Origin: Colwellia sp. TT2012
GTDB lineage: Bacteria; Pseudomonadota; Gammaproteobacteria; Enterobacterales; Alteromonadaceae
DNA: 64,000 nt
NCBI RefSeq assembly: GCF_001440345.1
Contig: NZ_LJYX01000017.1
Coordinates: 248,001 to 312,000, forward strand
Reading direction: 5' to 3'
A program made the position numbers and the translations under genes. Positions 18,451-27,537 of this stretch are shown piece by piece; positions within the stretch are counted from its first letter, which is position 1, and each line of letters starts with the position of its first letter. Under the pieces are notes generated by a model. It searched no databases. It saw only the letters and a list, made by a program, of their open reading frames with translations, and had not been told where the DNA came from.

Positions 18451-18536
18451 AGGTAAAAAGAACTCAGCTCAATAACACTCAATGCGCGCAATTGCTTTAC
18501 CGTACTTTGGCTTATGCTTTTAACAATACTTTCAGG

Positions 18537-20207
18537 CTATTTACTGATTTTAGCCCAGGTATCTCGCAGACCAACCGTACGGTTAAAAATTAGCGCCCCT
18601 GGCTCTTTAATATCATTATCTAAACAAAAATACCCCTGACGCTCAAACTGAACAGCAATTTCAGCTTTGGCATCCGCTAATGAAGGCTCAACTTTTACCC
18701 CGGTAATCTCGATTAGAGAATCAGGGTTAATTACCGCATGAAAGTCATCTTCTGCGGCTGGGTTTGCCACGGTAAATAATCTATCGTATAAACGCACCGT
18801 AGCATCAAGAGACTTAGCCGCATCAACCCAGTGAATGACCCCTTTAGGTTTAGTACCATCCGTTGGGTTTTTACCTAAAGTATCTTCATTGTAAGTACAG
18901 TAAACGGTAGTAACATTACCTTGCTCATCTTTATCACAGCGTGTTGCTGTGACTACATAGGCGCCACGTAAACGCACCGCTTTATCAATGACTAAACGTT
19001 TATATTTCTTATTGGCTTCTTCTCTAAAGTCTTCCGCTTCTATGTAAAGTTCTTTACTAAAAGGTACTATTCGTGTGCCCTGCGCTTCATCACTGGGGTG
19101 ATTCTTAACAACAAGATCTTCATTTTTATCTTCTGGGTAGTTCTCAATCACTAATTTAATTGGATCTAAAACAGCCATAGCACGTGAGGCATTATCATTT
19201 AAATCTTCACGAATACAAGCTTCTAAAACACTCATTTCAATGGTGTTTTCCATTTTAGTCACACCAATTCGCTTAGTAAACTCACGAATTGAAGCTGCGG
19301 TATAACCACGACGTCGAAAGCCTGCAATCGTTGGCATGCGAGGATCATCCCAGCCTTCAACCAAGTTTTCTTCGACCAAGGTATTTAGCTTACGTTTGCT
19401 CATCAAAGTATATTCAAGGTTTAAGCGAGAAAATTCGTATTGATGTGGTGTAGACGGTACGGAGACGTTTTCAATAACCCAATCATATAAACGGCGGTTA
19501 TCTTGAAACTCTAAGGTACAAATAGAATGGGTAATGCCTTCTAAAGCATCAGATAAACAATGAGTGAAATCGTACATAGGGTAAATGCACCACTTATCTC
19601 CCGTTTGATGATGATGAGCAAAACGTACTCGATAAATAATAGGGTCACGTAAACAGATAAAGCTTGAGCTCATATCGATTTTAGCACGTAGTGCACATTC
19701 ACCTTCTTTGACTTCGCCATTTTTCATTTTGGCAAATAAGGCTAAATTCTCTGCGATAGACGTTTCACGGTAAGGACTATTTTTACCCGGCTTAGTTAAA
19801 GTGCCGCGATATTCACGGGTTTCATCCGCAGTTAAGAAACACACATACGCTAAGCCTTTTTCAATAAGCTCAACGGCAAAACCATGTAACTGCTCAAAAT
19901 AATTAGAGGAATAGCGAACCTCTCCGGCCCACTCAAATCCTAACCACAGAACATCTTTTTGAATGGCATGCACATAATCAATATCTTCTTTTTCAGGGTT
20001 GGTATCATCAAAACGCAAATTACATTTTCCGTTATAATCTTGGGCGATACCAAAACTCAAACAAATAGCTTTTGCATGGCCAATATGTAAAAAGCCATTT
20101 GGCTCTGGTGGAAAGCGTGTTTGCACACTGGTGTGTTTACCGCTAGCCAAATCAGCATCAATGATATTACGAATAAAGTTTGTTGGGCGGTTTTCGGCAT
20201 CCGACAT
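18537..20207 (-). CDS. glnS: glutaminyl-tRNA synthetase
   Basis: This class I synthetase of 556 residues charges tRNA-Gln in the cytoplasm. The HIGH motif is in [15 protein letters not shown] (about 34-48), and the KMSKS equivalent is LMSKRKL. The C-terminal half is the two-barrel anticodon-recognition region. I chose the ATG at 20207 ([11 protein letters not shown]) because an AGAGG lies 8 bases upstream. The frame stays open 13 codons further up, but that extension lacks a ribosome-binding site. It is monocistronic, with an extended -10 promoter about 95 bases upstream and a strong terminator. Confidence 0.97.
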   Translation of the reverse strand: MSDAENRPTNFIRNIIDADLASGKHTSVQTRFPPEPNGFLHIGHAKAICLSFGIAQDYNGKCNLRFDDTNPEKEDIDYVHAIQKDVLWLGFEWAGEVRYSSNYFEQLHGFAVELIEKGLAYVCFLTADETREYRGTLTKPGKNSPYRETSIAENLALFAKMKNGEVKEGECALRAKIDMSSSFICLRDPIIYRVRFAHHHQTGDKWCIYPMYDFTHCLSDALEGITHSICTLEFQDNRRLYDWVIENVSVPSTPHQYEFSRLNLEYTLMSKRKLNTLVEENLVEGWDDPRMPTIAGFRRRGYTAASIREFTKRIGVTKMENTIEMSVLEACIREDLNDNASRAMAVLDPIKLVIENYPEDKNEDLVVKNHPSDEAQGTRIVPFSKELYIEAEDFREEANKKYKRLVIDKAVRLRGAYVVTATRCDKDEQGNVTTVYCTYNEDTLGKNPTDGTKPKGVIHWVDAAKSLDATVRLYDRLFTVANPAAEDDFHAVINPDSLIEITGVKVEPSLADAKAEIAVQFERQGYFCLDNDIKEPGALIFNRTVGLRDTWAKISK

Positions 20208-20299
20208 GAAAATAAACCTCTGAAAAAACGAATAGCAAACAGACAAATTTACTCATCTATTTACTATATAAAGTGCATTTTGCGCACCAAGATAGCCGC

Positions 20300-20308
20300 A
20301 TTATAGCA
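20300..20308 (-). promoter_or_regulatory. extended -10 promoter of glnS
   Basis: On the minus strand TTGCTATAAT gives a consensus -10 preceded by TGn. No good -35 is visible at the usual distance, which is compatible with an extended -10 promoter. Confidence 0.5.
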
Positions 20309-20468
20309 AGTGTTTACTAGGGAGAATAGCGTTAGATAAGAGTATATTGCCTAGGGGCGGTAATATTCACCTGCTGATATTCTGTGGTACTAGGTGCCTA
20401 TTAACTAGGTAAAAACGCCCTAAATATAGCCGCAAACCATGCTATTCTGAGCAAGGTTAGTGGCTATA

Positions 20469-21755
20469 TTAATGTGCATAAATCAAAAAACTTTCTACTT
20501 GCTCTTTTTCAATGGCAAGTAGCTTATCAATATGGTATTGCTCTATTTTTGTGCCTTTAGTCAACATAGGATTTTTATCGGTATTAACAATATCCTGGGT
20601 TAACACCATGCCGACACGTAAATCGCTACTATTTAATAAATACTCTACTTGCCCTTCCGTTGAATTTGGCTGTTCATCTAAAAGGGTCAAGTAATGGTCA
20701 AGCAACCTTGGGTCAAACATAGTTTCCGCTAATTCTTTAACACGATGTTTAGCCTGTACTGTTGTCATTTTGGCCGGTGATTGACGACCATTGACTAAAT
20801 TATCGTACATTGAAACGATAGCAATAATACGCGAGCCTAACGGAATTTCGTCAGCCGCTAAATGTTCAGGTGCAGTGCTGCCATTAAAGTTTTCCGGAAT
20901 GTGTTTTATGATGTCGGCAACAAACGAAAGCTCATCAACCTTATTGAGTAAGTCATAACTTTTTTGATAAAAGCCACTGTAGAGATTTTTTTCATGTTGC
21001 GACATAGTATCAATAGGCTTTTTCAGCAAACTTTGCTCGAGTGCTAATTTTCCCGTTTCATACAACAAGCCAGCAATATAAATTTGAAACGTGGTGAGTT
21101 TATCGCAAGATTGACTTTCTGCGATTAACCTAGCATGGGCGGCAACACGAAAATTATGGCGAGTAACATCTTGAGTATGCAAACAAATGGTTTCAGCATA
21201 AATATCAATAAAGGTCGAAAAAGTTTTTTTAAGCCGAACAAAACCATTAGCTTCTCGCGCGGAAACAAGCAGTAATTTTTTTTTGCTTTTATTGGTTTCT
21301 AATTCCAGAGAGCTATTAATAAGCGACAACTCGGCATTTTTAGCCAAATTTATTGTTAATAACTGCTTAGTTTTCCTTTCATTTAAGTACAGTTCATAAG
21401 CACTTGTCAGCTCACTGATCAATTCTTCATTGTTCCATGGCTTTGAAAAATAATGGCATATTTTTCCTTCATTAACGGCGGTTACCGTTAAATTAATATC
21501 GGCATGTCCGGTGAGTAAAAATCGCTTACAGTGAGGGTTTATATCAATGATTTTCCCTAAAAATGTGGCACCGTCCATAATCGGCATTCGCATATCGGTA
21601 AGTATGAGCGGAATATTAGGATTATCTCGGTAAAAGCCAACAGCTTCATTCGCATCTGAAAACAAATACAATTGAAAATGTTTACGTAACACACGGTTTA
21701 ACGCGTTAAGCACTTCCTTTTCATCATCAAGTATCAGTAATGAAGGTTTTTCCAT
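20469..21755 (-). CDS. response regulator with degenerate HD-GYP domain
   Basis: The 428-residue protein has an N-terminal receiver domain (about 1-120) with the LILDDE acidic pair, a phospho-acceptor Asp in LILTDMRMP and a C-terminal SKPW lysine. The output domain aligns with HD-GYP along its length but has lost the catalytic residues. The HD pair of 'HDIGKI' is Tyr-Glu in GLLYETGKLAL, and the GYP signature reads NFNGSTAPEHL. It therefore probably does not hydrolyse cyclic-di-GMP and may act as a binding or scaffold protein. It is divergent from the sigma-54 activator, which has a similar receiver domain, so the two are likely part of one signalling pathway. Confidence 0.86.
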   Translation of the reverse strand: MEKPSLLILDDEKEVLNALNRVLRKHFQLYLFSDANEAVGFYRDNPNIPLILTDMRMPIMDGATFLGKIIDINPHCKRFLLTGHADINLTVTAVNEGKICHYFSKPWNNEELISELTSAYELYLNERKTKQLLTINLAKNAELSLINSSLELETNKSKKKLLLVSAREANGFVRLKKTFSTFIDIYAETICLHTQDVTRHNFRVAAHARLIAESQSCDKLTTFQIYIAGLLYETGKLALEQSLLKKPIDTMSQHEKNLYSGFYQKSYDLLNKVDELSFVADIIKHIPENFNGSTAPEHLAADEIPLGSRIIAIVSMYDNLVNGRQSPAKMTTVQAKHRVKELAETMFDPRLLDHYLTLLDEQPNSTEGQVEYLLNSSDLRVGMVLTQDIVNTDKNPMLTKGTKIEQYHIDKLLAIEKEQVESFLIYAH

Positions 21756-21851
21756 TTATTCTTCCCTAACAGCTAAGTACGGTATTAAAAGCGCTACCGT
21801 CTTTATCATGGCCTTAAAATTATAACTATAGTTTAAGCATTTTAAAAAAAG

Positions 21852-21890
21852 ATGCAAATTGCAAATAACACCTATGATATTGCAAATATC
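21852..21890. promoter_or_regulatory. TTGCAA-type repeated motif upstream of the sigma-54 activator gene
   Basis: GCAAATTGCAAAT (21854-21866) and the near-palindrome GATATTGCAAATATC (21876-21890) sit between the divergent regulators. A similar TTGCAATTTGCAATT occurs at 30305-30319, upstream of a sigma-54 promoter. It could be an activator site, which is an inference from recurrence only. Confidence 0.3.
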
Positions 21891-21932
21891 TTCTATGATT
21901 AAAAGATAAACTTTTTTAATCGGGCATTTATT

Positions 21933-23369
21933 ATGGAAAATGACAATAACACTTCCCCGCTACCAACTTTATTGCTTGTTGATGATGACATCAATATATT
22001 ACAAGCATTAAAAAGAGCTTTACACAGTGTTCAGGCTACTATCATTGACTTTAACTCACCACTTGCCGCACTAGAGTATTGCCAAGTAAATCAGCCTGAT
22101 GTCATTATTTCAGATCAACATATGCCGGAAATGAATGGTTGCGAACTATTAGAGCATATTAAAAAACGCTGGCCTAACTCCCAGCGTATTATTTTATCTG
22201 CCTATCAAGACTTTGACCTTATTTCCGCTGCTTTTAGCTCTGGCGTGGTCGAAAAGTACATTTGCAAACCTTGGGTAAATAAAGAACTAAAGTTTGTCGT
22301 CGATAAAGCCCTTAGTAGAAAAAAAAATATTAGTGTGACTGCTACTAATGACGGAAATAGACCCGTGACTGGCTTAATTAACTTTCACGGCATGGTTGCA
22401 GAAGATGAAAGCATGCATGAACTATTTGACAGTATTAGACATGCTTCAAGTACTAATGCGCCCATTTTTATTACCGGTGAAACCGGTACGGGTAAGGAGT
22501 TAGTTGCTAAAGCTTGTCATAATGAGAGTTATCATAAAGATCAACCGTTTATTGCGGTGAACTGCGCAAATTTCAGTGAAAACTTAATGGAGTCGCAACT
22601 TTTTGGTCATACTAAAGGCGCCTTTACCGGCGCAATATCGAATCAAGAAGGCTTATTTTCTGCCGCCAAGCAAGGCAGCTTGTTTTTAGATGAGATAACC
22701 ACCTTATCAAAGCCGCTGCAAGCAAAACTGTTACGAGTTGTGCAAGAAAGAGAGTTTTCCCCGCTAGGCACAAATGAAGTAATAAAATTTCATGCGCAAA
22801 TTATATCTGCCTCCTCGAACTCTATTGGACAATCGGTAATAAATGGCGATTTTAGAGAGGATTTATATTATCGCTTAAACGTTATTACCATGGCTTTACC
22901 TCCGTTAAGAGAACGAGGCGGTGACCTTGTCCATATTGCCAGCTTTTTTTTAAAAAAATACAACAAAGCAGAATATAAGCATTTTAAAAAATTCTCTCGT
23001 AATGCTATTCAAATTATCTGCTCTTATGACTGGCCGGGAAATATACGTCAATTAGAAAATGTAATTCATGGCATGGTCATCCTCAACAGTGGTGAGCAAA
23101 TAACCTCCGAAATGATCATTAAGTCGTTATCAACGACGGTAAGGAGCTATAGTGCCATTCAACCGACTTCTGCCATTGAAAATATAAAAAATTCCTACAG
23201 TGCGGCTAGGCCACAAGTAAGCCAAAACACCGCTATTCAGCCACTTTGGCAAGTTGAAAAACAAGCTATCGAAGCGGCTATATTGCATTGCCAGGGCAAT
23301 ATCCCCAAAGCTGCGGCCTTATTAGAAGTCAGCCCTTCAACTATTTATAGGAAAAAGCTTAACTGGTAA
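21933..23369 (+). CDS. sigma-54-dependent response regulator (SypG-like)
   Basis: At 478 residues this is an NtrC-family activator. It has a receiver domain (about 12-130; LLLVDDDIN, acceptor Asp in VIISDQHMP), a AAA+ domain (about 150-385) with Walker A GETGTGKE, the sigma-54 contact loop GAFTGA (about 229-234), Walker B SLFLDEI and the arginine-finger region, and a Fis-type helix-turn-helix at the end (IPKAAALLEVSPSTIYRKK). When phosphorylated it would open sigma-54 promoters. It sits just before a polysaccharide locus in which I find four such promoters, as SypG does in Vibrio fischeri. The binding site is unknown. Confidence 0.94.
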   Translation: MENDNNTSPLPTLLLVDDDINILQALKRALHSVQATIIDFNSPLAALEYCQVNQPDVIISDQHMPEMNGCELLEHIKKRWPNSQRIILSAYQDFDLISAAFSSGVVEKYICKPWVNKELKFVVDKALSRKKNISVTATNDGNRPVTGLINFHGMVAEDESMHELFDSIRHASSTNAPIFITGETGTGKELVAKACHNESYHKDQPFIAVNCANFSENLMESQLFGHTKGAFTGAISNQEGLFSAAKQGSLFLDEITTLSKPLQAKLLRVVQEREFSPLGTNEVIKFHAQIISASSNSIGQSVINGDFREDLYYRLNVITMALPPLRERGGDLVHIASFFLKKYNKAEYKHFKKFSRNAIQIICSYDWPGNIRQLENVIHGMVILNSGEQITSEMIIKSLSTTVRSYSAIQPTSAIENIKNSYSAARPQVSQNTAIQPLWQVEKQAIEAAILHCQGNIPKAAALLEVSPSTIYRKKLNW

Positions 23370-23461
23370 ATAATGACTCTGCCAATAAAATCAACGTTCA
23401 AGCCTCTTTGCCAAGCGATGATGAAACCGAGACAAATAGCTGGCTTTGCTCACTTGCATTA

Positions 23462-23579
23462 AGTAAGGCTGTTGGTTAACACTAACGTACAATGGAGCTG
23501 ACACTCTATGATGGCGGCGTTGACAAGGTCCTCTCTGGTTATTCTCATAACTAACGCCGCCATAACCAACAGCCTTACT
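23462..23579. repeat. nested long inverted repeat
   Basis: The outer arms are 17 bases and perfect (AGTAAGGCTGTTGGTTA at 23462-23478 against 23563-23579). The inner arms are 11 bases and perfect (ATGGCGGCGTT at 23511-23521 against 23553-23563). On the right the two arms are contiguous. On the left they are split by 32 bases, so the folded form has one large one-sided bulge. It is not a terminator (no T-run) and not a recognisable IS end. It may be a small non-autonomous element or a structured RNA. Confidence 0.8.
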
Positions 23580-23610
23580 GTTTAAAAAGCAAACTACATG
23601 CCAAAATTAT

Positions 23611-23650
23611 AATACCAATAAATCAATTGGTTACGATTTATTGGTATTTT
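23611..23650 (+). terminator. terminator-like hairpin
   Basis: AATACCAATAAATC and its complement form a 14-bp stem with a 10-base loop, followed by TT. It lies 240 bases after the sigma-54 activator. The core ATACCAAT is a short motif that, to my recollection, recurs in Alteromonadales genomes, so this may be a dispersed repeat as well as a terminator. Confidence 0.5.
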
Positions 23651-23979
23651 GTACATGGCAAATAAGGAACTATTTTGCAAAATAATCCTTTATTGCAATA
23701 AACTAAATACACTAGTGATTTTAACGCTGGCTGAGCGCTTAGAACAAAAAATCTAGCTGACTAAAACAGTTAAAGACGGGGCTTTCCCCTAAGATATAGT
23801 TTAAAATTTGAAAATAAAACAACAAATGGATCACCCCTTGCTTAATTGTTCATAAACAGGGTCGAGGGAGTTTTTCATGATGTATCTGAAAAAATTCGAA
23901 TTTTATCTTTCGCTGGTTTAATGATATTTCACTTATCATTAAACCCGCTCCTTTTGAAAGTTGTCCTTCTAAAGCGTTT

Positions 23980-24240
23980 TTAATGCAACAGCAAGTTGCG
24001 ACACTTTATGGGGTAAACCTAGTAACAGGCAATTACTCACTGCTATCCGATGATTTAGGTACCACGGATAAAATAAACGCCATTGGCTTTAAACTTTCAC
24101 GATAATTACATTTACGGCTGGGGCTACGAATGGGGCACCTTAGTTGTAAGTTAAGAGCACTCCTCACCAGACAACAGCAACAATTTACTTTGTCTTTAAG
24201 CGTGACCGAGCAATCGTTAATCACCCAGATTTAGCCCATT
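23980..24240 (+). pseudogene. fragment of a DUF6923-like surface protein
   Basis: In one frame the sequence reads ATLYGVNLVTGNYSLLSDDL, then INAIGFKLS. After a shift near 24100 it continues DNYIYGWGYEWGTL. This is the repeat style of large exported proteins that recite values over a propeller-like domain (DUF6923). Stops and frameshifts interrupt it and no start is evident. The rest of the 23651-24457 gap is similarly non-coding, probably further debris. Confidence 0.42.
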
Positions 24241-24457
24241 GAAAATGGCGCCCAAGCCATAAATACCTATTGGCATATCGCTGCATCAGGCAATAACTGG
24301 GAAATTAGTCGCACTTGCAAAGGATTTACTTTATTGCCACTAAGGTATTTACCGAGCCTAATTGCATTTTAAAAAGCAAAACGCAAAAACGATTCAGTAA
24401 TCACGACAAAAAAACAATGCACCCAACAAAAACAATAATTAACAACCACTTAAAACA

Positions 24458-24473
24458 TGGCTCGTAACTTGTA
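24458..24473 (+). promoter_or_regulatory. candidate sigma-54 promoter ahead of the first polysaccharide operon
   Basis: TGGCTCGTAACTTGTA matches the -24/-12 consensus TGGCACGN4TTGCW at most positions. GG is present, with GT in place of GC ten bases on. It lies 38 bases before the ATG at 24512. Confidence 0.6.
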
Positions 24474-24511
24474 TATCTGAAGGTATGGTTGCATATATAA
24501 GGTGATAGCAC

Positions 24512-24982
24512 ATGAATAAATCTTTCTTAAACTACATTTTTTCGCTTAGCTTACTCACCTGTACTGGCTGTACTTCAACGTTCATCAGTGATTCATTAGC
24601 CTTAATTGAGCGCGAGGAAAACCGAGAAAATAGCCAAGTGGTTAACACGAAAGTTTTAATGAGTATTCAAACCTTACGAGCAGCGCAAAAAATGGCCCAG
24701 CACACTCATACCACCACCTATACTTTCACTTATGAATTGCATGATAAAGAATTAAACTACCGCAATAGAATCAAACTGGCCAAAATACTAGTACAAAACA
24801 AACACCCTATCATCATTAATATCGCCCCCGCTAAAGGAGAAAGTCAACTACAACAATTAAGCCTTGCGATGAAACGCGCGACAATACTTCGTCAATACGT
24901 TGAACGCTTGAATAAAGGGGTAACTATCATCTTTGCCCCTGACCTATCAACTGACACTATTCATTTAAGTATTGGTGCCTAA
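24512..24982 (+). CDS. small lipoprotein opening the polysaccharide operon
   Basis: The 156-residue protein has a lipoprotein signal with lipobox LTCTGC (Cys20). The mature part is an all-alpha/beta domain in which a C-terminal stretch (IIINIAPAKGE, then MKRATILRQYVERLNKGVTI, about residues 108-150) recalls the OmpA-like pattern of a beta strand followed by a helix lined with basic residues. I do not recognise the family firmly. It is the first gene behind a sigma-54-type promoter, and the next gene starts 1 base after its stop, so it belongs to the polysaccharide export machinery by position. Confidence 0.75.
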   Translation: MNKSFLNYIFSLSLLTCTGCTSTFISDSLALIEREENRENSQVVNTKVLMSIQTLRAAQKMAQHTHTTTYTFTYELHDKELNYRNRIKLAKILVQNKHPIIINIAPAKGESQLQQLSLAMKRATILRQYVERLNKGVTIIFAPDLSTDTIHLSIGA

Positions 24983-24983
24983 G

Positions 24984-26432
24984 ATGCAGACATCTATAAT
25001 TATAAATATTCACCTGATTTTAGCGGCGATATGGCGTCATCGTTATTTGGTTATTTTTCCGATAATAACATTACCACTTATTGCCGTCATCGCCTGCTTC
25101 ATTACCCCAAGAAATTGGCAAGCGCACACCACAATATTGGTGCAAGAAAGTGCCAAAATGAATCCATTCCTTAAAGACTTATCGGTATCAACAGATTTAG
25201 AAAATAGAATAACCACATTAGATACCCTACTTCATAGTCGACATATGTTGATCAATGTTGCGCTAGATTTAGGACTGATTGATGAAGACTCAAGTGACTT
25301 ACAAAAAGAGAACTTAGTGAAGGAGTTGTCTGCGGCGCTTAAGGTAAAACTTATCGGCAAAGATCTGGTTAAAATTATTTACCTTACCGATTCACCTGAA
25401 AATATAGTCAATGTTTTACTTATGGTGAGGAAACGATTCTTAGAGACCCTTTTAGCGCCCGAATTATCGGCACTAGACGCATCAGAAACATTTTTAACTG
25501 GCCAACTAAAAATAAAAATAATTGACTTACAAGCAGCAGAATATCGTTTAGCTGAGTTTAAACAATTTAATGCTGAGCATTTACCTCGACTTTATAATAC
25601 AAATAGCAGCCGTTTTGGCCAATTAAGTGATTTGCTTGAGCAACGAAGAATCGCCTTATCGGGAGCCATTGCCGCCAAAAGAACCATTCGTACCAGACTC
25701 GCTCAGGTTGACCCCGTAATGAGTGAGATAGAACAAAGCATAGTCAATACAAAAAGTGAATTGGCCATATTGAGGTCGCGTTACACTGACCGCCATAGCC
25801 GAGTAGAAATAGCACTGAGAAAATTAACCCAACTGGAAAATGAACGGGTAATTCAAAGTAAAGCATCATACAAAATAAACGAGGTCGACCTAAATCGTTT
25901 ATGGGAAATAGCCAGCAATATGCAGGATGGCAAGGTTGATAATAATCACCATTTATTACTGGTGTCACAACTGCAAGAACTGCAACTCGCCGATGGTCAC
26001 GTAGAGCAGATAAAAGAAGAAATACATTCCATCGAAAGACAAACACAACGGTTAAAAGCGTCTCTTGCCGGTACCGGGGAAATGGAAAGACAACTGTTAG
26101 AGCTTGAAAGAAACCTTACGGTAAAACGGAATCTGTACAGTGATTTACTATACCGCTTTGAAAAGGCAAAAATAACGGGTGCCCTCGGCCGGTTTGAACA
26201 GCCTGAGAGAATCAAAATAATCGATGAACCCTATAGACCTAGCTCTCCGACCAACTTCCCGCTGTCTATTTTTCTCTTAGCCGGCATTATCGGTGGCATT
26301 AGTTTAGGTGGTGGCTTAGTGCTATTTGCTGAAATAGCTGACACCTCAATCCGCGGGAAATATCAACTGGAATTAATAACCTCAGCTCCCGTCATAACAC
26401 GATTACCCCATATTGGCGTCAACAAAGTATAG
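24984..26432 (+). CDS. Wzz/GumC-type polysaccharide chain-length protein (SypO-like)
   Basis: The 482-residue protein is anchored at both ends. A first membrane helix lies at about 22-42 and a second at about 425-448. A long periplasmic coiled-coil region lies between them (about 175-400; NTKSELAILRSRYTDRHSRVE, ERQLLELERNLTVKRNLYSDLLYRFEKAK). This is the layout of Wzz and of the N-terminal part of Wzc-type co-polymerases, which set polymer length. No kinase domain is fused; a separate CpsD-like gene is at 33745. The ATG at 24984 is preferred over upstream TTG/GTG codons that overlap the lipoprotein gene. Confidence 0.86.
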   Translation: MQTSIIINIHLILAAIWRHRYLVIFPIITLPLIAVIACFITPRNWQAHTTILVQESAKMNPFLKDLSVSTDLENRITTLDTLLHSRHMLINVALDLGLIDEDSSDLQKENLVKELSAALKVKLIGKDLVKIIYLTDSPENIVNVLLMVRKRFLETLLAPELSALDASETFLTGQLKIKIIDLQAAEYRLAEFKQFNAEHLPRLYNTNSSRFGQLSDLLEQRRIALSGAIAAKRTIRTRLAQVDPVMSEIEQSIVNTKSELAILRSRYTDRHSRVEIALRKLTQLENERVIQSKASYKINEVDLNRLWEIASNMQDGKVDNNHHLLLVSQLQELQLADGHVEQIKEEIHSIERQTQRLKASLAGTGEMERQLLELERNLTVKRNLYSDLLYRFEKAKITGALGRFEQPERIKIIDEPYRPSSPTNFPLSIFLLAGIIGGISLGGGLVLFAEIADTSIRGKYQLELITSAPVITRLPHIGVNKV

Positions 26433-26442
26433 GAGAAGCCCG

Positions 26443-27537
26443 ATGAAACCTGTCATTGTTCATGTAGTACAACACTTAAAACCCGGTGGTATAGAAAGTT
26501 TTGCGCTAGAATTTCAACGTGCCGCGCAACCCTTTTTTGATGTCCATATTATTTCTCTAGAAAATCACCACGTTAAAGATTATTGGCATAATATTGACAG
26601 TGGTAAAAAATTTATCCATGTATTAGACAAAAAGCCGGGTTGGCAAGCTAATATTTTCATGCAACTAAAAACATTTTTTGAAAAGGTTAAGCCTATCTAT
26701 GTGCATACTCATCATATAGGTCCACTGATTTATGGTGGTATCGCGGCAAGATTAGCCAACATTAGTCATATTATTCATACCGAACATGATGCCTGGCACC
26801 TAGCAGAGTTTCGACCTAGGTTGCTGCAACAACTTATTATCACCTTGGTTCGCCCTATTTATGTCGCTGATGCCTACTTTGTTGCTAAACAAGTTAAGCG
26901 GTTAATGCCGTCATTAAATCCTATCGTCATTACCAACGGCGTAGATACTGATAAATTTAAACCCTCAGTGATCAATAAAAACAAACTACTGCAACAGGCT
27001 GGCTTACCAAGCCAGTTCAAGTTTATTGGTTGCGCAGCAAGGTTAGAGTCTGTTAAATCACATGAAGTTCTTATTAAAGCATTGGCTAAACTGCCCAATA
27101 ATATTGCGTTATTACTTGCTGGTACAGGTAGTTTAAAAGCACAATTAGAGCAATTAGTGTTGCAATTACATTTAGAAAATAGAGTTTTCTTCTTAGGTCA
27201 TATTAGTGATATGACCTCATTCTATCCGTTACTTGATGTTTTTTGTTTATCGTCGAATAACGAAGGTTTACCTTTATCTCCTATGGAAGCTCAGGCGTGT
27301 GGAGTGCCAGTGGTATTAACTGATGTTGGTGGCTGCAAGGAGGCCGTTTGTCGCAAAACCGGCATTATGGTTAAAGCCAATAATCCCACTTTATTAGCAC
27401 AAGCGTTAATACGCTCACTAAACCAAAAAAATAATCATTCACCCAGAAAATTTATCCAAAACCACCGTTCTATCAATAATATGATCAAGCAATACCTTTC
27501 ATTAATCCAACTAGAGTTAAGGTGCAAGCTATGTTAG
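26443..27537 (+). CDS. glycosyltransferase family 4 (SypP-like position)
   Basis: This 364-residue GT-B glycosyltransferase has an N-terminal acceptor domain beginning VIHVVQHLKPGGIESFALE and a C-terminal nucleotide-sugar domain with IGCAARLESVKSHEVLIKAL. The donor-binding motif is NEGLPLSPMEAQACGVPVV (E-x7-E). It adds a sugar to the lipid-linked repeat unit on the cytoplasmic face. The ATG at 26443 follows AGGAG. The stop overlaps the next gene's ATG (ATGTTAG), so translation is coupled. Sugar identity is unknown. Confidence 0.92.
   Translation: MKPVIVHVVQHLKPGGIESFALEFQRAAQPFFDVHIISLENHHVKDYWHNIDSGKKFIHVLDKKPGWQANIFMQLKTFFEKVKPIYVHTHHIGPLIYGGIAARLANISHIIHTEHDAWHLAEFRPRLLQQLIITLVRPIYVADAYFVAKQVKRLMPSLNPIVITNGVDTDKFKPSVINKNKLLQQAGLPSQFKFIGCAARLESVKSHEVLIKALAKLPNNIALLLAGTGSLKAQLEQLVLQLHLENRVFFLGHISDMTSFYPLLDVFCLSSNNEGLPLSPMEAQACGVPVVLTDVGGCKEAVCRKTGIMVKANNPTLLAQALIRSLNQKNNHSPRKFIQNHRSINNMIKQYLSLIQLELRCKLC

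Noticed and set aside
23462..23579. Integron attC site
   Set aside because: The paired RYYYAAC/GTTRRRY core pattern with a terminal loop is not convincing, and no integrase or cassette is near.
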